Below the pieces are notes generated by a model. That model saw nothing but the letters and a program-made list of their open reading frames with translations. It did not search any database and was not told the DNA's origin. Positions 43,124-52,935 of a DNA stretch of 64,000 nucleotides are shown in pieces (within the stretch, counting starts at the first letter, position 1; every line of letters starts with the position of its first letter). A program made the translations under genes and the position numbers. This DNA is from Thermoanaerobaculia bacterium (GTDB taxonomy: Bacteria; Acidobacteriota; Thermoanaerobaculia; Multivoradales; JAHZIX01). The DNA lies in contig JALXFE010000447.1 in assembly GCA_027069135.1 (NCBI GenBank), positions 1-64,000 on the forward strand. Reading direction: 5' to 3'.

Positions 43124-44173
43124 CTAAGGTGCGGAAACCTCCGAGGCTCCCAAGACCCGCTCTTCTTCATTGTGGAGTTGAGCCACCTTGTCTCGGATCT
43201 TGTTGTGCAGGTTCGCCTCTGAAAACTCCTTGGCACGCAGAATAGAGTTCTTGATCGCCGTGGCGCTGGAACGACCGTGGGCGACGAAACACCCCCCCTT
43301 GAGGCCCAGCAACGGAGCTGCGCCATATTCCTGGTAATCCGTGCGTCGCGCCAAGCTCTCGAAAGCGGGGCGAGCCAGCAGGGCTCCCAGCTGACGGAGG
43401 GGACTTTTCTGGAGCTCCCGGCGCAGGAGAGTCTTCAATAGGTCGGCGACTGCTTCGGCACTCTTGAGCAATACGTTGCCGACGAATCCGTCACAGACGA
43501 TCACGTCCACAGAGCCACTGAAGGCATCCCGGCCCTCGACGTTTCCGACGAAATTCAAACCGGTCTGCTGGAGGACCCGAAACACCGCCCGCGTCGTCTC
43601 TGTCCCCTTGTTGGCTTCCTCCCCGATCGACATCAAACCGATCCGAGGAGAGTGAATACCGTTCACCTCCTGAGCGTAGAAATGCCCCATCACGGCAAAT
43701 TCTCGAAGATGTTCCGGCTTGGTATCCACATTGGCGCCTACATCCAGCACCACGGTGCGGCCTCGGGGGTTCGGAAACTCTGCCGCCAGAGCCGGACGAT
43801 CGACCCCGTTGATGGTTCCCATGACCAGCTTGGCAGCGATCATGACAGCCCCGGTGTTCCCGGCCGAGACCATCGCCTGGGCCCGCCCTTCCTTCACCAA
43901 GTCCGCACACACGCGAATCGAGGACTGTTTCTTCTTGCGCAGTGGGGTAGTGGCCGGCTCGTCCATCCCCACGACCTCCGGAGCATGAACGATCTCGAGA
44001 CCCTTGGGGCGCCCACCGAGACGCCGCAGCTCGGACTCGAGGAGCGAAGTCTCCCCTACCAGGAGAATCGATAGGCCGTGCTCCAGGACAGCTTGCCGTG
44101 CACCGTGGACGACCTCCCGGGGGGCATGGTCGCCTCCCATCGCATCCACGGCTACTTGTAGAGTGCTTTCCAC
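43124..44173 (-). CDS. plsX: Phosphate acyltransferase
   Basis: Makes acyl-phosphate from acyl-ACP for phospholipid synthesis. The 349-residue protein has the signature VAVDAMGGDHAPREVV, the SAGNTGAVMIAA and DVGANVDTKPEHLREFAVMG segments, and CDGFVGNVLLKSAEA. The start is GTG at 44173, which matches the family's N-terminus though the ribosome site is weak. The gene lies between rpmF and fabD, the common order yceD-rpmF-plsX-fab. Confidence 0.95.
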   Translation of the reverse strand: MESTLQVAVDAMGGDHAPREVVHGARQAVLEHGLSILLVGETSLLESELRRLGGRPKGLEIVHAPEVVGMDEPATTPLRKKKQSSIRVCADLVKEGRAQAMVSAGNTGAVMIAAKLVMGTINGVDRPALAAEFPNPRGRTVVLDVGANVDTKPEHLREFAVMGHFYAQEVNGIHSPRIGLMSIGEEANKGTETTRAVFRVLQQTGLNFVGNVEGRDAFSGSVDVIVCDGFVGNVLLKSAEAVADLLKTLLRRELQKSPLRQLGALLARPAFESLARRTDYQEYGAAPLLGLKGGCFVAHGRSSATAIKNSILRAKEFSEANLHNKIRDKVAQLHNEEERVLGASEVSAP

Positions 44174-44270
44174 AATCGAGAGCTCACTCCGCTAGCCAAC
44201 TCCAGAAGAATTGCACCAGCGAAGGATTTTCTAAGCGCGAGCCGCAGGGGCTCCGGCGCTGACTCCGGCT

Positions 44271-44456
44271 CTAGAGAAGAGCCTTGCCTTCAATAACTTC
44301 CCGGTCCTTGTACATACCGCATTGCCGGCAGGCGCGGTGGGGTAGTTTTACCTCATGGCAATTCGGGCAAATCGAAGATGGCGGGGTGCTCAGGGCATCG
44401 TGGGCACGGCGCCGGTCCCTCCGGGCTTTGGAATGACGTCGCTTTGGATTGGGCAT
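44271..44456 (-). CDS. rpmF: 50S ribosomal protein L32
   Basis: A 61-residue protein with the L32 start PNPKRRHSKARRDRRRAHDAL and a zinc-ribbon form, CPNC and CRQCG, so the zinc-binding (C+) type. TGAGGG lies before the ATG. It follows yceD by 49 bases, the usual pairing. Confidence 0.97.
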   Translation of the reverse strand: MPNPKRRHSKARRDRRRAHDALSTPPSSICPNCHEVKLPHRACRQCGMYKDREVIEGKALL

Positions 44457-44505
44457 TGGTTTCCCTCAAGTTTGGACCCGAAGAGCTCGAGCCTCAGGTA
44501 AGGAT

Positions 44506-45036
44506 TCAACGTTCAGCGATTTTCTCTTTGAACTCCGCCAGGGCTGCCCAGCGGGGATCCGCGGCAGGCTCCGAGCAATCGCAAGTCTGTTCATTTCGAT
44601 CGGCCCCACATTGGGGGCACAATCCGACGCAGTCGGGACGACATAGGGGCTTCATGGGAACGTTGAGCTGTAACTGCTCCACGAAGATCTGTGCCATATT
44701 CAACTCTTCGCCCTCCAAATGGATGACGCTCATATCCGTTTCCTGGAGCTCTTGCTCCTCCGCTGCTGGCTTCTCCAGATAGGTGAGAATCAGAAGCTCC
44801 AACGGACTCTCTACGGGCTTAGTGATCTCCTTCAAACAACGATCACAAGCGAGCCGCTGAGTGTAGGAGAGGAACCCCTTCAGGTAGAAACCCGGATCGA
44901 CGAAGCTGATCACCCCTTCCCAGCGTACCGTGCTCAGGCTTTTGAGCTCTACTCGATCAAGGGAGTCTGCATCGAAATCGAGGGTTTCCTGCCAGCGAAA
45001 AGGGTCTTCGCGGATGCGATCTAGCTGAATGAGCAT
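44506..45036 (-). CDS. YceD/DUF177 family protein
   Basis: A 176-residue protein of the DUF177 (YceD) family, known as the upstream neighbour of rpmF and linked to 23S rRNA accumulation. Features: RLACDRCLKEITKPVES, a central acidic stretch, and a Cys motif LCRPDCVGLCPQCGADRNEQTCDC typical of the family. The ATG at 45036 has GGGAGGG eight bases upstream. It is the first gene of the operon, 43 bases downstream of the predicted -10 box. Confidence 0.9.
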   Translation of the reverse strand: MLIQLDRIREDPFRWQETLDFDADSLDRVELKSLSTVRWEGVISFVDPGFYLKGFLSYTQRLACDRCLKEITKPVESPLELLILTYLEKPAAEEQELQETDMSVIHLEGEELNMAQIFVEQLQLNVPMKPLCRPDCVGLCPQCGADRNEQTCDCSEPAADPRWAALAEFKEKIAER

Positions 45037-45078
45037 ACACGATACCCTCCCACTGGGCCCTCCCAAGGGCAAGACGCG

Positions 45079-45107
45079 AGCTTACGCGAAGCCTTTGCGC
45101 CTGTCAA
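45079..45107 (-). promoter_or_regulatory. Sigma70-like promoter of the yceD-rpmF-plsX-fab operon
   Basis: On the minus strand TTGACA (45107-45102), 17-base spacer, TAAGCT (45084-45079). It is placed correctly before the yceD start at 45036. Confidence 0.8.
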
Positions 45108-45144
45108 ACCTCCCGGTCCACCGAGCAAAGCCGGTCCCGTGACC

Positions 45145-46422
45145 TCAAGGATTGAGCTCGAGGCGGGCTTTCTGCCGATCGGAAGCGACGGCCAGACGAA
45201 CTTCGGCATAGCCGGTCAATGGCCTGAGGAGATCCTGCAGAGCTAGAAGCCGCACCCGTTCCGAATGGGCGACAGCACCCAGTTTGCCCAAACGATCCGT
45301 CAGCGCCCGAAGGACCTGTAGGACTGCCTGAGGTCGCCCCGCCAAAGCCAACTCCAAGGGCTCTCCCCGTTTCAAATGCCCTTCGAGTCCCTCTCGGACC
45401 GGAGGAACGAGGAAGGCCCCTTGACGAAAATTCAATTCACTGGTCGCCAGGAGGGACCAGCCGGAGGCGATCCCACTGTACCCCTGATCTCCAAGGAGCA
45501 CCGCCAGACCCAATCCGGCCAACGGGAGCTGTCGGGCAGGGCTCGCAGAGAGGAGGGCGAAGCCGGTATTCCCGGCATTCGCTTCGCTATCGAAAAGGGC
45601 CAGGGCCTGTCTCTCATCCAGGCCGCGATCACGGACCGCCACGAGAGCCACGCTCTCGGAAAGGAGAGGTTGCAGGAAGAAATCGTCGAGGTTTTTCCCG
45701 GAGAGCTCCTGTAGCGCTCCGGGCGAAGCCTCAGAAGGTAGCCGCTCGAGATGACGCTGCCTCCCTTGCGCACTGAGCCGGTACCAGCCGTCCGGGAGAA
45801 ATCCCCGTTGGTCGCCGATACGAGCCAGGGAAAGGGACGGGCGCCCCAAGATCTGCCGCAAATGCTGCGGAACCGGCACGTCCCTCCGGGCCGGCAGCGG
45901 TGGCTCCGACTCCCCGACGGTCCTCGCGGACCACAGGGTTGCGTCCCATCGAATCTCTACGCGGCTTTTTCTGAGCTCGATCGTGCCCCCACCCAACCAG
46001 GGGTTGCCCGCCATTCTTCCCGCCAGGCGGGCAAAGACCGCGAGGCCCGGGTAAACTCTCGCCGCGAGCAGAAACCGACCTCCCTCAGGATCTGCCGCGA
46101 GCAACAACTCCCGAGCCGGGGGAGCCGAGAAAGGGCCGAAACGAGGTAGGGATGGAGCTTCCACTTCGGCGAGCCCGGCAAGGGCCGCCGCGAGATCTTG
46201 GGGAGACGTCCCAAGACGGCTCAGGGCACCCAGATTCTGGTGCGGAAAAGGCACCCAGACGGCGGTCGGGAAGTCCTCGGTGAGAAGTAGCCGGGCCGGG
46301 AGATCGTCCAAATTCGGAGTCGCCGAGCGCGGATGGGGATGGTACCAGTAGAACCAATGCCCGGCGGCCAGGAGGAGCGCCGCACTACTGAGCCACAGCC
46401 TACGGATTTTGATCTTCTTCAT
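45145..46422 (-). CDS. Membrane-anchored protein of unknown function
   Basis: A 425-residue protein I do not recognise. A basic N-terminus (MKKIKIRRLW) and one hydrophobic helix (LSSAALLLAAGHWFYW) suggest a signal anchor, with the rest outside the cytoplasm. The body is rich in Leu, Arg and Ala, with segments such as LLTEDFPTAVWVPFP, LARIGDQRGFLPDGWYRLS and SESVALVAVRDRGLDERQALALFDSE. ATG 46422 is preferred since it begins the basic-hydrophobic pattern; the open frame further upstream runs into the divergent glycosyltransferase. It lies on the same strand as, and 37 bases upstream of, the promoter of the fatty-acid operon. Confidence 0.65.
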   Translation of the reverse strand: MKKIKIRRLWLSSAALLLAAGHWFYWYHPHPRSATPNLDDLPARLLLTEDFPTAVWVPFPHQNLGALSRLGTSPQDLAAALAGLAEVEAPSLPRFGPFSAPPARELLLAADPEGGRFLLAARVYPGLAVFARLAGRMAGNPWLGGGTIELRKSRVEIRWDATLWSARTVGESEPPLPARRDVPVPQHLRQILGRPSLSLARIGDQRGFLPDGWYRLSAQGRQRHLERLPSEASPGALQELSGKNLDDFFLQPLLSESVALVAVRDRGLDERQALALFDSEANAGNTGFALLSASPARQLPLAGLGLAVLLGDQGYSGIASGWSLLATSELNFRQGAFLVPPVREGLEGHLKRGEPLELALAGRPQAVLQVLRALTDRLGKLGAVAHSERVRLLALQDLLRPLTGYAEVRLAVASDRQKARLELNP

Positions 46423-46522
46423 GCCGGTGCGCCAACACTCCGAGGGTAGGATTCTCTGGGGCCCCGACCTTACCACCCCCGCCGCGGCCCCGGGACCGAT
46501 ATGATGGCGCTCCAAGAAAACC

Positions 46523-47827
46523 ATGAAACGAATCCTCAAGCGGCTCCTGGGCCCGACCTATCAACGCCTTCGTCGCCTGGCGAAAGCTGCGAGCCCCGCT
46601 CGGGCCGCCGCTACCGGACGCTTCTTGGGAGGGCTGATCGGAACCGTTCGCCGTCGGCGAAAGGAGTCCCGCCTGACCGTCGCCGTCGACGTGTCCTCCT
46701 TCTGGGAGCCCCTGACCGGTATAGGCTGGTACCTCTACCGTCTTCTCGAGCATCTGGCGGATCGCGAAGATCTCCGCCTTCGGCTCTACGGACCAATCCT
46801 CATTGCGGGTGATGGGTATCCACAGCCCGTCGTTGACTTGCCAACGGGAATCGCCATCGAAAGAGTCACGTACCATGTCCCGGAGGGGCTTAGCCTCCCT
46901 CGGTGGGTCTTCGAGCGAATTCTTCAAAAGGCTCGCCCCCTATGGGTGGCGGCGGATGGAAACCGGGTGGTCTTCGCCCCCAACTACCTGATTCCCGGGA
47001 CCTTCCGGCTCTGCCGCGGTGCCCCGGTCGTCACCGTTCACGATCTCGGCTATCTCAAGGTCCCCCAGACATTGCAGCAGGAGACCCTCAAAGACCTGGC
47101 CCACGGCATGGCCCGCACCTTCCGCCGGGCTAAACAAGTGATCACTCCGAGCCGGGCCGTCGCTCGAGAGATCGTGGAAGGGGGCCTCGCCTCCGAGAAC
47201 CGAGTCACCGCCGTCCATCACGGTCCCGGCCAGCTGGCGCGCATCTCCCCCGGCGAGCTCCCGGAAGGACTCCCGGAGGTTTTCGCCCTCTTCGTCGGTA
47301 CGGTAGAGCCGCGCAAGAATCTCGTCACGGTGCTCGAAGCCTGGCGCCGAGCGCACCGAGCACTGCCTCCCCTCGTAATCTGCGGAAAATTGGGTTGGAA
47401 GTCCGAGTTGATCCAGCCGGAGCTCGAACAAGCGGCCCGTGAAGGCTGGCTCCACCACTTGGGCTATGTCGACAACCCGACCTTGAAGGCCCTCTACCGC
47501 GGCGGCCAGGTCGTCGTTTTTCCTTCTTTATACGAGGGCTTCGGGCTGCCCGCGGTGGAAGCCCAACAGGCCGGCGCTCCCCTCATCTGCTCGGATCTCC
47601 CCGTCTTTCGGGAAGTCGCCGGGGAAGGCGCCATCTACGCTCCGGCCGACGATCCGGATGCCTGGGCCCGGGCTCTGGGCCGTCTCCTCGACGAACCGGA
47701 GCTCCGCGCCCGGCTCGCGCGTTCGGGGCAAGAGTCCGCAGCCCGTTTCAGCTGGGAACGGGCTGCAATCAATACCTTGGAGGTGTGGAAGAAGGCCGCG
47801 GGTCTCGAGGAACGGGGGACGGGCTAG
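46523..47827 (+). CDS. Glycosyltransferase family 4 protein
   Basis: A 434-residue GT-B glycosyltransferase. N-terminal VAVDVSSFWEPLTGIGWYLYRLLEHL, central VTVHDLGYL, TPSRAVAREI and FVGTVEPRKNLVTVLEAWRRA, and the E-x7-E nucleotide-sugar motif in FPSLYEGFGLPAVEAQQAG. A basic amphipathic first 50 residues may bind the membrane. It transfers a sugar from a nucleotide donor, retaining configuration; donor and acceptor are unknown. No other polysaccharide genes lie near. It converges on rlmB with 17 bases between. Confidence 0.9.
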   Translation: MKRILKRLLGPTYQRLRRLAKAASPARAAATGRFLGGLIGTVRRRRKESRLTVAVDVSSFWEPLTGIGWYLYRLLEHLADREDLRLRLYGPILIAGDGYPQPVVDLPTGIAIERVTYHVPEGLSLPRWVFERILQKARPLWVAADGNRVVFAPNYLIPGTFRLCRGAPVVTVHDLGYLKVPQTLQQETLKDLAHGMARTFRRAKQVITPSRAVAREIVEGGLASENRVTAVHHGPGQLARISPGELPEGLPEVFALFVGTVEPRKNLVTVLEAWRRAHRALPPLVICGKLGWKSELIQPELEQAAREGWLHHLGYVDNPTLKALYRGGQVVVFPSLYEGFGLPAVEAQQAGAPLICSDLPVFREVAGEGAIYAPADDPDAWARALGRLLDEPELRARLARSGQESAARFSWERAAINTLEVWKKAAGLEERGTG

Positions 47828-47844
47828 AGGCTAGGGACCAGGTG

Positions 47845-48555
47845 CTAGGGACTGGCCCCCATCCGCTGGCGGACGGCTTCGTACAGCACCGCGGCGGCGG
47901 CCGTTGCGACATTGAGGGAGGCGACGCGGCCGCGCATGGGCAAGGCAATCATCTCGTCGCAGAGCTTCCGCGTCCGCTGCCGGAGGCCGTTTTCTTCCCC
48001 TCCGAAACAAAGCAGGATCGGGCCCTTGAGGTCAATCTCCCAAGCGGGTTTGCCGCCGGCATCCGCTCCATATACCCAAAAGCCTTGTTTCTTGAGACCC
48101 TCCATTTGCTGAGCGCTATTGGTAATGCGCTCGATATCGAGCCAATCCGCTGCCCCGGCGGAAGTCTTTACCGCCGCCGCCGAAAGGGGAGCGCTGCCCC
48201 GATCCCGTATCAGGACCTTGCCGACACCGGCCCCTTCAAAGACCCGGAGGAGAGCCCCGAGGTTGCGAGGATCCTGAATGTCTTCCAAGAGAACCTGCAA
48301 CTGAAAATCTGCACCTGAGGCCTTCGCCTCGCCCCCTTCCGCGAGTTCCGCGATGAAACCGTTATGAACGCTCTGCTCCAACTCGAGAAGCAACTCTGGC
48401 GGGGCATCCGCCGAGGGCACTCCATGACGGCGGCATAGGTCGCCGACCTCTCGGCTACGACGATCTTCCCGACCTCGAGCCAGCCAGACTCTTAAGACCT
48501 GTCGGGGCCTCTGGCGCAGGGCCTCGCGTACCGGGTGGAAGCCGAAAATTTGCAT
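47845..48555 (-). CDS. rlmB: TrmH/RlmB family 23S rRNA 2'-O-methyltransferase
   Basis: A 236-residue SPOUT methyltransferase with an N-terminal L30e-like substrate domain (IFGFHPVREALRQRPRQVLRVWL) and the knotted domain motifs LLEDIQDPRNLGALLR, GGEENGLRQ and LPMRGRVASLNVATAAAAVLYE. This fits RlmB, which methylates G2251 of 23S rRNA; closely related TrmH enzymes cannot be fully excluded. The first ATG is used; the ribosome site is weak. Confidence 0.88.
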   Translation of the reverse strand: MQIFGFHPVREALRQRPRQVLRVWLARGREDRRSREVGDLCRRHGVPSADAPPELLLELEQSVHNGFIAELAEGGEAKASGADFQLQVLLEDIQDPRNLGALLRVFEGAGVGKVLIRDRGSAPLSAAAVKTSAGAADWLDIERITNSAQQMEGLKKQGFWVYGADAGGKPAWEIDLKGPILLCFGGEENGLRQRTRKLCDEMIALPMRGRVASLNVATAAAAVLYEAVRQRMGASP

Positions 48556-49051
48556 CCGCGGACTCTAGCATGGGGTGATTCCCGGGAAGGGGAAGATCGG
48601 GAGGCTGGGGAGGTGGGGAGAAGGTCGAGGAGAGAAAAAAAGAGGGAGCGACTCCGGCAAGCCGCCCCCAGAAACTTGAGAAAACGAATTCTTTGTGGCT
48701 CGGTCCTTCGTAAACAGCAGAGCGTTGTTGTGCTCCAGAAGAGAGCCAACCCTTACCTATTGGGACCTTCCATCGGAAGGCGGGTTTGTCACGATTTGCG
48801 CCACGCTACTCTGTGATCAGCAAAGCCTATGCCAGAAGTCCACACCTCGCCTTCGGAAGATATGAAATTCCTGATAAACCCTTCATTTTCAAGTCTTTAC
48901 GGATAGGAAGCGCAGGCTGATTCGGCCGGCCGGGGACGGAAAGCTGGGCTGCAAGGGGAAGCTCGAGAAAGGAAGAGGGGGCAGGGAGAAGTTCCCGGGA
49001 TGGGAGTTCCTCCCTACCTCAAGGAGAGGGCGGAGAGGGCGGAGCGGAGGC
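48556..49051. other. Intergenic region, no gene seen
   Basis: A 496-base gap between rlmB and frr, less GC-rich at 48660-48910, with a purine-only run near 48586-48655. I looked for a tRNA-like cloverleaf, a T-loop motif and a coding frame on both strands and found none. The small hairpin CTTCC-ATCG-GAAG near 48767 is not compelling. A small RNA cannot be excluded. Confidence 0.6.
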
Positions 49052-49606
49052 TCAGACCTCCAAGATCTGTTCTTCTTTGACCTCGAGAGCCTTATTGATC
49101 TCACCGATGTAGTGGTCGTGGAGCATCTGGGTCTCTGTATGACCCCGATGCTCGTCGTCCTGGCTGATCTCCTTGTCCTTCTCCATCGACTTCAGCCGGT
49201 CGTTCCCCTCTCGCCGGGCTTGACGGACGCCGTTGCGGGTCGCTTCCGCCAGATCGTGAGCCCTCTTGACGATTTCCTTGCGTCGCTCTTCCGTCAAGGG
49301 AGGAATAGGGATCCGGATCACCTTGCCGTCATTGGATGGGTTCAGCCCCAGGTTGGCCTGCTGAATCGCTCGCTCGATCGCCTGAATTTGGGTCGGATCG
49401 AAGGGCTGGACGACAATCATCGTGGCGTCGGCGACACTGAGATTGGCCAGTTGATTGATCGGTGCGGGACTTCCGTAATAGTCCACGGTGATGCCGTCCA
49501 AGACGGAGATCGAAGCCCGGCCTACCCGTAACTTCTTGAGGTCACCATGGAAGTGGTCCACGGCATGCTTCATCTTGACCTCGGTCTCGCGGAATAATTC
49601 CTTCAT
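49052..49606 (-). CDS. frr: Ribosome recycling factor
   Basis: A 184-residue RRF: HFHGDLKKLRVGRASISVLDGITVDYYG, PFDPTQIQAIERAIQQANLGLNPSNDG, RIPIPPLTEERRKEIVKRAHDLAE. With EF-G it splits ribosomes after termination. AGGAG lies before the ATG. It is the last gene of the rplM-rpsI-rpsB-tsf-pyrH-frr run, 81 bases after pyrH. Confidence 0.98.
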   Translation of the reverse strand: MKELFRETEVKMKHAVDHFHGDLKKLRVGRASISVLDGITVDYYGSPAPINQLANLSVADATMIVVQPFDPTQIQAIERAIQQANLGLNPSNDGKVIRIPIPPLTEERRKEIVKRAHDLAEATRNGVRQARREGNDRLKSMEKDKEISQDDEHRGHTETQMLHDHYIGEINKALEVKEEQILEV

Positions 49607-49687
49607 GATCTCTCCTGCGGGTAATTCCCTAATATCTTGCCCTCACGGCCCCGACCTGTCAATCGGCCCAGAGCCCCCGTTGGAGGC

Positions 49688-50452
49688 TCAGAAACGGACC
49701 TTGGACCCGATGGTTTCGCCACAGACCACGCGGCGGATATTTCCCCTCTCGCCAAGATTGAAGAGAACGATGGGAAGTTCGTTGTCGCGGCACAAGCTGA
49801 TGGCGGCGGCGTCCATCACCCGGAGATTCTGCTCCAGCATCTGCTGGTAGGTCACCTCCGAGAGAAGCTCGGCATCCGGATTAAGCTTCGGATCTGCGGT
49901 GTAGATCCCGTCGACGTTGGTGGCCTTGAGGAGAACGTCGGCGTGAACCTCGTTGGCGCGCAGAGCAGCGGCGCTATCCGTCGTGAAGTAAGGATTGCCG
50001 GTACCCGCTCCGAAAATGACCACGCGGTTCTTGTCCAGGTGGCGGATCGCCCGGCGACGGATGAAAGGCTCCGCGACTTCGCGGATATCGATGGCCGTCT
50101 GGACACGGGTTTGAACTCCCCGTTTTTCGAGAGCATCCTGCAAGGCCAGAGAGTTGATGACCGTGGCCAACATGCCCATGTAATCACCGGTCACCCGATC
50201 GATGCCGCGATGACTCGCTGCCAGCCCTCGAATGATGTTTCCGCCACCGATGACGATGGAAATTTGGACCCCTAGACGATAGACCTCACGGATCTCATCG
50301 GCGATCTCGGCAACGACGGGCTCATCGATACCGTAACTCTGGCGCCCCATCAAGGCCTCGCCAGAAATCTTCAAAAGAATCCGTTTGTAGACCGGCCGAG
50401 CCGCAGCGCCGTCGGATGATTCACCGAGGGCACTATCCGGAATCGTTCCCAT
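49688..50452 (-). CDS. pyrH: Uridylate kinase
   Basis: A 254-residue UMP kinase of the amino-acid kinase fold: [69 protein letters not shown]. It makes UDP from UMP. An extra 20 N-terminal residues precede the family core; ATG 50452 has GAGGA upstream, nine bases after the tsf stop, which supports this longer start. Confidence 0.98.
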   Translation of the reverse strand: MGTIPDSALGESSDGAAARPVYKRILLKISGEALMGRQSYGIDEPVVAEIADEIREVYRLGVQISIVIGGGNIIRGLAASHRGIDRVTGDYMGMLATVINSLALQDALEKRGVQTRVQTAIDIREVAEPFIRRRAIRHLDKNRVVIFGAGTGNPYFTTDSAAALRANEVHADVLLKATNVDGIYTADPKLNPDAELLSEVTYQQMLEQNLRVMDAAAISLCRDNELPIVLFNLGERGNIRRVVCGETIGSKVRF

Positions 50453-50461
50453 GGATGTTCC

Positions 50462-51115
50462 TCAGGCCTTCTGCGTTTGAGCCATGACCTCGGCGGCGAA
50501 ATCTTCTACCTTCTTCTCGATGCCCTCGCCGAGCTTGAAGCGCTCGAAGCGGCGGACCTGGATATTCTCACCGATCTTCGCAATCTTCTCGGCCAGGAAG
50601 GCCTCGACGGTCTGATCCGGATTCTTCACGAAAGGCTGCTCCAGGAGGACGCATTCGCTGTAAAACTTGCCCATCTTGCCATCGACGATCCGCGCGACGA
50701 TGTTCTCCGGCTTGCCCGAAGCCAAAGCCTGATCGCGGTAGATTTCCCGCTCCCGAGCCAGGGTATCTTCGGTGACTTCCTCTCGGCGAATGAACCGAGG
50801 CTCCGAAGCCGCGATATGCAGTCCCAGATCCTTGACGAGATCCTGAAAGTCATCGGTACGGGCCACGAAATCGGTTTCACAATTGACTTCGACCAAGACA
50901 CCGATCCGGCCCCCGGCGTGAATGTAGGAACCGACGGCCCCTTCCGCGGTAATACGGCCGGCCTTCTTCGCAGCGGCAGCCAGGCCTTTCTTGCGAAGCA
51001 AGTCGATGGCCTTTTCCAAGTCTCCACCGGCCTCCTCGAGCATCTTCTTGCAATCCAGCATCGGAGCGCTCGTGCGCTCGCGTAATTCTTTCACCATCTG
51101 GGCGGTGACTTTCAT
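50462..51115 (-). CDS. tsf: Elongation factor Ts
   Basis: A 217-residue EF-Ts of the short form: [38 protein letters not shown] (UBA and TDVGAIK-like region), then [15 protein letters not shown]. It exchanges GDP on EF-Tu. AAGGAG precedes the ATG. The terminator-like hairpin at 51147 lies between it and rpsB. Confidence 0.98.
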   Translation of the reverse strand: MKVTAQMVKELRERTSAPMLDCKKMLEEAGGDLEKAIDLLRKKGLAAAAKKAGRITAEGAVGSYIHAGGRIGVLVEVNCETDFVARTDDFQDLVKDLGLHIAASEPRFIRREEVTEDTLAREREIYRDQALASGKPENIVARIVDGKMGKFYSECVLLEQPFVKNPDQTVEAFLAEKIAKIGENIQVRRFERFKLGEGIEKKVEDFAAEVMAQTQKA

Positions 51116-51146
51116 GACGTAGTTTCTCCTTGGCTCTGCGCTACGA

Positions 51147-51180
51147 AAAAGGCCAGATCGACACCCGGTTCGACTGGCCT
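51147..51180 (-). terminator. Terminator-like hairpin between rpsB and tsf
   Basis: On the minus strand GGCCAGTCGA, an 8-base loop, TCGATCTGGCC (one bulge) and TTTTT. It has the shape of an intrinsic terminator and may set the ratio of rpsB to tsf expression, as a partial terminator does in other bacteria. Confidence 0.75.
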
Positions 51181-51244
51181 CTCTTCATCATGGCCGACCG
51201 GAGGCGGTTCTCCGCCTCAGGTCGCCTCGTGTTGAATCAAAAAA

Positions 51245-52042
51245 CTATGAAGCGGAGGCTGCGTTCGAGCCGGTCTCCTTGGCCGCACCCCCGGCGGCCG
51301 CCGCAACGGCGCCCCCCGTCACTTCCGGCGCATCTTTCGCCTGAATCATCGCCTCTTGCTGCAGGCTTTGGGAGCCCGCCAGATAGGCGTCCGCCATCTT
51401 TGAAGCAAAGAGACGAATCGATCGAATCGCATCGTCGTTGCCGGGAATCGGTAAATCGATCAACTCCGGGTCGCAATTCGTATCGACGACCGCGATCACC
51501 GGAATCCCCAACTTATTCGCTTCGCCGATGGCGATACCTTCCTTCTTGGGGTCGATGACGAAGAGCGCGTCCGGCAGCTTCTCCATTTCACGGATGCCGT
51601 CCAGATTGCGAGACATCTTCTCCCGCTCGCGCTCCATGCGGAGACGCTCCTTCTTGGTGTAGACGCCCTCCGGCTCCGCGAGGCGACCTTCCGTGTCCTT
51701 GAGTCTCTGCACCGAAGCACGGATCGTCACGAAATTCGTCAAAGTTCCACCCAGCCAGCGGTGGGTCACGAAGAACTCACCGCAACGGCGGGCTTCGTCG
51801 GCGATGGATTCCTGCGCCTGGCGCTTCGTCCCGACGAAGAGGATGCGTTTCCCATGGGCCGCGAGGCTATAGACAAAATCCGCCGCAGACCGGGCCAGCT
51901 TGACCGTCTTCTGGAGGTCGATAATGTAGATCCCGTTCCGCTTGCCGAAGATGTACTGCTTCATCTTCGGATTCCAACGCCGGGTCTGATGGCCGAAATG
52001 GACACCGCCTTCCAGCAGTTCCTTCATCGTAATATCGATCAA
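51245..52042 (-). CDS. rpsB: 30S ribosomal protein S2
   Basis: A 265-residue S2: [80 protein letters not shown]. The start is a TTG at 52042 with AAGGAGG nine bases upstream, giving the family's N-terminus. The C-terminal 30 residues are Ala/Gly-rich. It follows rpsI by 14 bases. Confidence 0.98.
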   Translation of the reverse strand: MIDITMKELLEGGVHFGHQTRRWNPKMKQYIFGKRNGIYIIDLQKTVKLARSAADFVYSLAAHGKRILFVGTKRQAQESIADEARRCGEFFVTHRWLGGTLTNFVTIRASVQRLKDTEGRLAEPEGVYTKKERLRMEREREKMSRNLDGIREMEKLPDALFVIDPKKEGIAIGEANKLGIPVIAVVDTNCDPELIDLPIPGNDDAIRSIRLFASKMADAYLAGSQSLQQEAMIQAKDAPEVTGGAVAAAAGGAAKETGSNAASAS

Positions 52043-52056
52043 CGGACCACCCCTCC

Positions 52057-52449
52057 TTAACGCTTACTGAACTGGTAGCGGGCTCGAGCGCCCTTCTGGC
52101 CATACTTCTTGCGCTCTTTCTTTCGCGGATCTCGCGTCAGAAAACCAGCGCTCTTGAGCTTCTCGCGTAACTCTGTGTTGAACTCGACAAGGGCCCGGCT
52201 GATGCCGTGGCGAATCGCACCGGCTTGACCGGCTTCTCCGCCGCCCTTCACCGTGACGAAGATGTCGAATTTTTCAGCGGTCTCCGTGAGAGTCAAGGGC
52301 TGCTTGACGATCATCTTGAGCGCTTCGTTGGGCATGTAGACACTCAGGTTGCGACCGTTGACGGTCACATCGCCAGTGCCGGGTCGAAGGAAGACGCGAG
52401 CTGCGGCCGTCTTGCGGCGCCCGGTCCCGTAGTACTGCAGGGTGCTCAA
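52057..52449 (-). CDS. rpsI: 30S ribosomal protein S9
   Basis: A 130-residue S9: [41 protein letters not shown], and the conserved basic end KARYQFSKR that reaches the ribosomal P site. It follows rplM by 23 bases. Confidence 0.98.
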   Translation of the reverse strand: MSTLQYYGTGRRKTAAARVFLRPGTGDVTVNGRNLSVYMPNEALKMIVKQPLTLTETAEKFDIFVTVKGGGEAGQAGAIRHGISRALVEFNTELREKLKSAGFLTRDPRKKERKKYGQKGARARYQFSKR

Positions 52450-52472
52450 AGCTAAACTCTCCTCTCAACGAC

Positions 52473-52919
52473 TCAGGACAGGGCCGCGGCAGCGTCGAAT
52501 TCTTGCGGCTGCTGGGCCTGGTGGGGATGGTCTGGACCGGCATATACCTTCAGCTTCTTGAGCTGTTGCCGGCCAAGGCGATTCTTCGGCAGCATCCCCC
52601 AGACAGAACGCTCGATCAACTTGGCGGGCTTGCGCGCCCGAAGCTCGCGAGCCGTCTCGGTCTTGAGACCGCCGGGATAGCCGGAATGGCGGTAGTACTT
52701 CTTCTGGTCCTCTTTTCGACCGGTGAACACGCTCTGTTCTGCGTTGACGATGATCACGAAATCACCGACATCGAGGTGCGGGGCGTAGTTCGTCTTGTGC
52801 TTTCCGGTCAGCAGGTGGGCAACCAAGGACGAGAGCCGCCCCACGGTGAGCCCAGCGGCGTCAATGACGACCCAGGACCTCTCTATTTCAGAGAGTTTGG
52901 GGCTATAGGTCTTACTCAT
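52473..52919 (-). CDS. rplM: 50S ribosomal protein L13
   Basis: A 148-residue L13: RSWVVIDAAGLTVGRLSSLVAHLLTGKHK, DFVIIVNAEQSVFTGRK, YYRHSGYPGGLK, and WGMLPKNRLGRQQLKKLKVYAGPDHPHQAQQP. TTGGAG lies before the ATG. It is the first gene of the translation operon, behind a leader of about 295 bases. Confidence 0.98.
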   Translation of the reverse strand: MSKTYSPKLSEIERSWVVIDAAGLTVGRLSSLVAHLLTGKHKTNYAPHLDVGDFVIIVNAEQSVFTGRKEDQKKYYRHSGYPGGLKTETARELRARKPAKLIERSVWGMLPKNRLGRQQLKKLKVYAGPDHPHQAQQPQEFDAAAALS

Positions 52920-52935
52920 GATCGGACTCCAACTA

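Noticed and set aside
48556-49051. A tRNA or small RNA gene in the gap between rlmB and frr
   Set aside because: No cloverleaf, T-loop or CCA-type end was found on either strand; a small RNA cannot be shown from sequence alone.
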